From positions 1 to 33,929 of the forward strand of contig NZ_PVTI01000032.1 of NCBI RefSeq assembly GCF_003002895.1: DNA of 33,929 nt. The letters are read 5' to 3'. The translations under genes and the position numbers were made by a program. This DNA is from Knoellia remsis. Its GTDB lineage: Bacteria > Actinomycetota > Actinomycetes > Actinomycetales > Dermatophilaceae. The notes beneath the pieces are model-generated. The model made no database searches, was not told the DNA's origin, and worked only from the letters and a program-made list of their open reading frames with translations. Positions within the stretch are counted from its first letter, which is position 1, and every line of letters starts with the position of its first letter. Positions 32,446 to 33,929 of this stretch are shown here, piece by piece.

Positions 32446-33204
32446 GTGACTCTCCAGCCGCTGGGAATCATCGCCGGAACCGGTTTCGCCGACCTCGACG
32501 CCCTCGGTGACGCGACCACGAAGGGCGTCGACACGGCATACGGAACGACGCCGGTGACCACGGGCACCTGGCACGGGCTCCCGGTCGCGTTCGTCCCGCG
32601 GCACGGCGCCGGGCACGTGGTGCCGCCGCACCGCATCAACTACCTCGCGATCGTGCGCGCGCTCGCCGACAGCGGGGTGCGCGACGTCGTCGCCGTCAAC
32701 GTCGTCGGCGGCATCGACCCAGACCTCGAGGCCGGCGAGCTCGTCTGCGTCGACGACTTCCTCGACCTCACCCACGGGCGCATCGGGACGTTCCACGACG
32801 GCGAGGGCGCCGGTGGCGTGGTGCACACGGACATGACGGAGGCCTACGACCCCGAGCTGCGACGTGAGCTGATCGACGCGGCGAGCTCGGCGGGGGTGCC
32901 GGTCGTCGACGGTGGGGTGTATGCCTGCTTCGACGGGCCGCGGTTCGAGTCGCCGGCCGAGATCCGGCTCGCGGCGCTCGCCGGTGGGACCGTCGCCGGG
33001 ATGACCGGCGTCCCCGAGGTGACCCTCGCCGTGGAGGCCGGGCTGCGGTATGCCGCACTCAGCCTCGTCGTGAACCCGGCGGCGGGCGTGCGTCCGGGTG
33101 AGCCGATCACGACCGAGGAGATCGACGCGGTGCTGGCGACGGGGCGGCCCAAGGTGCTGTCGGTGCTCGACGAGCTCGTGCACACCCGCTCCGTCTTCGC
33201 CTGA
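32446..33204 (+). CDS. S-methyl-5'-thioadenosine/thioinosine phosphorylase family protein, 252 aa
   Basis: Cleaves the glycosidic bond of methylthioadenosine, methylthioinosine or a purine nucleoside with phosphate, in methionine salvage. Motifs: GIIAGTGF at the start, FVPRHGAGHVVPPHRIN (phosphate/ribose region), FDGPRFESPAEI and MTGVPE before the C-terminal helix. The GTG at 32446 is one of two closely spaced GTGs (32437 alternative). Divergent from ggt with a 37-bp gap, so they share a promoter region. Which substrate is used cannot be told. Confidence 0.85.
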   Translation: MTLQPLGIIAGTGFADLDALGDATTKGVDTAYGTTPVTTGTWHGLPVAFVPRHGAGHVVPPHRINYLAIVRALADSGVRDVVAVNVVGGIDPDLEAGELVCVDDFLDLTHGRIGTFHDGEGAGGVVHTDMTEAYDPELRRELIDAASSAGVPVVDGGVYACFDGPRFESPAEIRLAALAGGTVAGMTGVPEVTLAVEAGLRYAALSLVVNPAAGVRPGEPITTEEIDAVLATGRPKVLSVLDELVHTRSVFA

Positions 33205-33223
33205 CGCCCGGCACCCGACGACG

Positions 33224-33331
33224 ACTGATTGCCGATTTCGTTCGCCCCCGACCCACTGATTGCCGATTCCGTTCACCCAGCACCGAACGGAAACAGCAAT
33301 GAGTCGGACTGGTTGCCGGTTCCGTTCACCG
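33224..33331. repeat. Three direct and one inverted 24-bp repeats upstream of the cupin gene
   Basis: Units start with ACTG(A/G)TTGCC(G)(A/G)TT: copies at 33224-33247, 33255-33278 and 33308-33331, each ending in TTCGTTCGCCC, TTCCGTTCACCC or TTCCGTTCACCG. A 16-bp piece at 33285-33300 (GAACGGAAACAGCAAT) is their inverted form. Spacing is uneven. Confidence 0.65.
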
Positions 33332-33384
33332 CGGGCGCCGGACTCCTCATGCGGCTTTCAAGGTTGCGTGAGATTGTGACCTCC

Positions 33385-33852
33385 ATGCGCAGCGCGGACG
33401 ACCTCATCGCCGGCCTCGGTATGCGACCGATCCCCGAGGAGGGGGCGTTCTTCGTCGAAGGGCCGCGCACCCAGGAGTTGTCCTCGATCCTCGTCCTGCT
33501 CACGTCGGCGGCCGACGGGTTCTCGGCGATGCACCGGCTCGAGGTCGACGAGGGGTGGACCTGGCTCGACGGCGCTCCGGCCGCACTGTTGCGGCTGCGC
33601 GAGTCGAGCAAGGGCAACCACCGCGGCAGCCTCGGCCTGCTCGACGACAAGCGTCGCAACCTGCTCGTGCGCCGCGGGGTGTGGCAGGGCGCGGCGACGA
33701 TGGGCGAGTGGACGCTGCTGTCGTGCTGGTGCACGCCGGCGTTCCGGCCGAAGCACTTCACCCTCGGGGAGCGGGCGACGCTCACCGAGACCTTCCCGGA
33801 CTTCGCCAACGAGATCGCCACCCTCACCCGTCCTAACCGTCCAATTGGGTGA
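33385..33852 (+). CDS. Cupin, DUF985 family, 155 aa
   Basis: Small single-domain cupin. Conserved features: GMRPIPEEGAFFVEG near the N-terminus, MHRLEVDEGWTWLDGAPAALL, LVRRGVWQGAATMGEWTLLSCWCTPAF and FTLGERATLTETFPD. Function of the family is unsettled (some members bind nucleotides or sugars). The ATG at 33385 is chosen because the upstream reading crosses a repeat array. The last seven codons and the TGA are provided by the palindromic repeat copy at 33827-33863. Confidence 0.85.
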   Translation: MRSADDLIAGLGMRPIPEEGAFFVEGPRTQELSSILVLLTSAADGFSAMHRLEVDEGWTWLDGAPAALLRLRESSKGNHRGSLGLLDDKRRNLLVRRGVWQGAATMGEWTLLSCWCTPAFRPKHFTLGERATLTETFPDFANEIATLTRPNRPIG

Positions 33853-33863
33853 GATCGGGACGA
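33827..33863. repeat. Palindromic repeat, copy B, spanning the cupin stop codon
   Basis: CCCGTCCTAACCGTCCAATTGG, continuing GGTGAGATCGGGACGA; the TGA of the cupin gene lies in the GGTGAGATC part. Same family as copies at 31540 and 33892. Confidence 0.75.
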
Positions 33864-33891
33864 GAAGGTGAGCGGACGGCATACCGGCGGT

Positions 33892-33929
33892 CCCGTCCCT
33901 AACCGTCCACTTGGGTGAGATCGGGACGA
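33892..33929. repeat. Palindromic repeat, copy C, at the right window edge
   Basis: CCCGTCCCTAACCGTCCACTTG, continuing GGTGAGATCGGGACGA; 29 bp after copy B and nearly identical. It may extend past the window. Confidence 0.7.

Noticed and set aside
1-33929. CRISPR array or cas genes accompanying the Tn7-like operon
   Set aside because: No regularly spaced direct repeats of 24-40 bp and no Cas-like protein were found on either strand; the 24-bp units at 33224 are too few and unevenly spaced.
1-33929. tRNA or rRNA genes
   Set aside because: No sequence with a TTCGA loop and matching acceptor and anticodon stems was recognised, including near the island edge at 24.1 kb.

Overview
The window is high-GC DNA (GTG/TTG starts are frequent, and third codon positions look strongly G/C-biased) from an actinobacterium. 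The WhiB-type protein, the DUF6318-like lipoprotein, the DUF2277 protein and the dnaB/MATE neighbourhood fit Micrococcales, most likely an Intrasporangiaceae relative (Janibacter/Knoellia-like). The family assignment is inference; phylum level is firm.

Layout. Positions 1 to about 24.1 kb form an accessory island; 24.2 kb to the end is core chromosome. The island begins with the tail of an IS21-type insertion sequence (istA end, istB), an unrecognised gene, and a minus-strand run of very small genes (two Cys-rich putative zinc peptides, a two-helix membrane protein, a 40-aa basic peptide) downstream of a 1421-residue sacsin-like GHKL ATPase with a C-terminal DUF3883/NOV nuclease-like domain. 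Next comes a nine-gene minus-strand operon (16422 to 7292) of a Tn7-like transposon: tnsA, tnsB, tnsC, tniQ, a 125-aa unknown, a WhiB-like protein, a 187-aa protein that looks like a small RNase H/integrase-core domain ending in a HAD motif I, the rest of that HAD domain in the next frame, and a second tniQ. Neighbouring genes are joined by 1 to 8 bp overlaps or a 1 bp gap, five of them identical ATGA junctions. No CRISPR array or effector is visible, so this is not a CRISPR-associated transposon in what can be seen.

To the right, on the plus strand, lies a four-gene Type III restriction-modification operon: a zinc-finger/coiled-coil protein, Mod, Res, and a PD-(D/E)xK-like nuclease with a winged-helix-like insertion. 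It converges on a two-gene minus-strand unit, a Ser/Thr kinase followed by a barrel-like protein of unknown function, immediately downstream of dnaB.

The core part holds dnaB interrupted by two inteins (a 130-residue class 3 mini-intein in the Walker A loop and a 332-residue class 1 intein), a cluster of DnaA-box-like sequences in the 441-bp dnaB/lipoprotein intergenic region, a DUF6318-like lipoprotein, a secreted PKD-like protein, DUF2277, a DinF-type MATE exporter, gamma-glutamyltransferase, an MTA/MTI phosphorylase and a DUF985 cupin. A roughly 37-bp palindromic repeat occurs three times near the right edge, once in frame inside the gamma-glutamyltransferase gene and once supplying the cupin stop codon. 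The 7-mer GGCATAC/GTATGCC is about five times denser in the core part than in the island by hand count, which independently marks the boundary.

The most likely new system is the WhiB/RNase H-like/HAD-equipped double-TniQ Tn7-like operon. The accessory Type III nuclease and the kinase/barrel pair come next.
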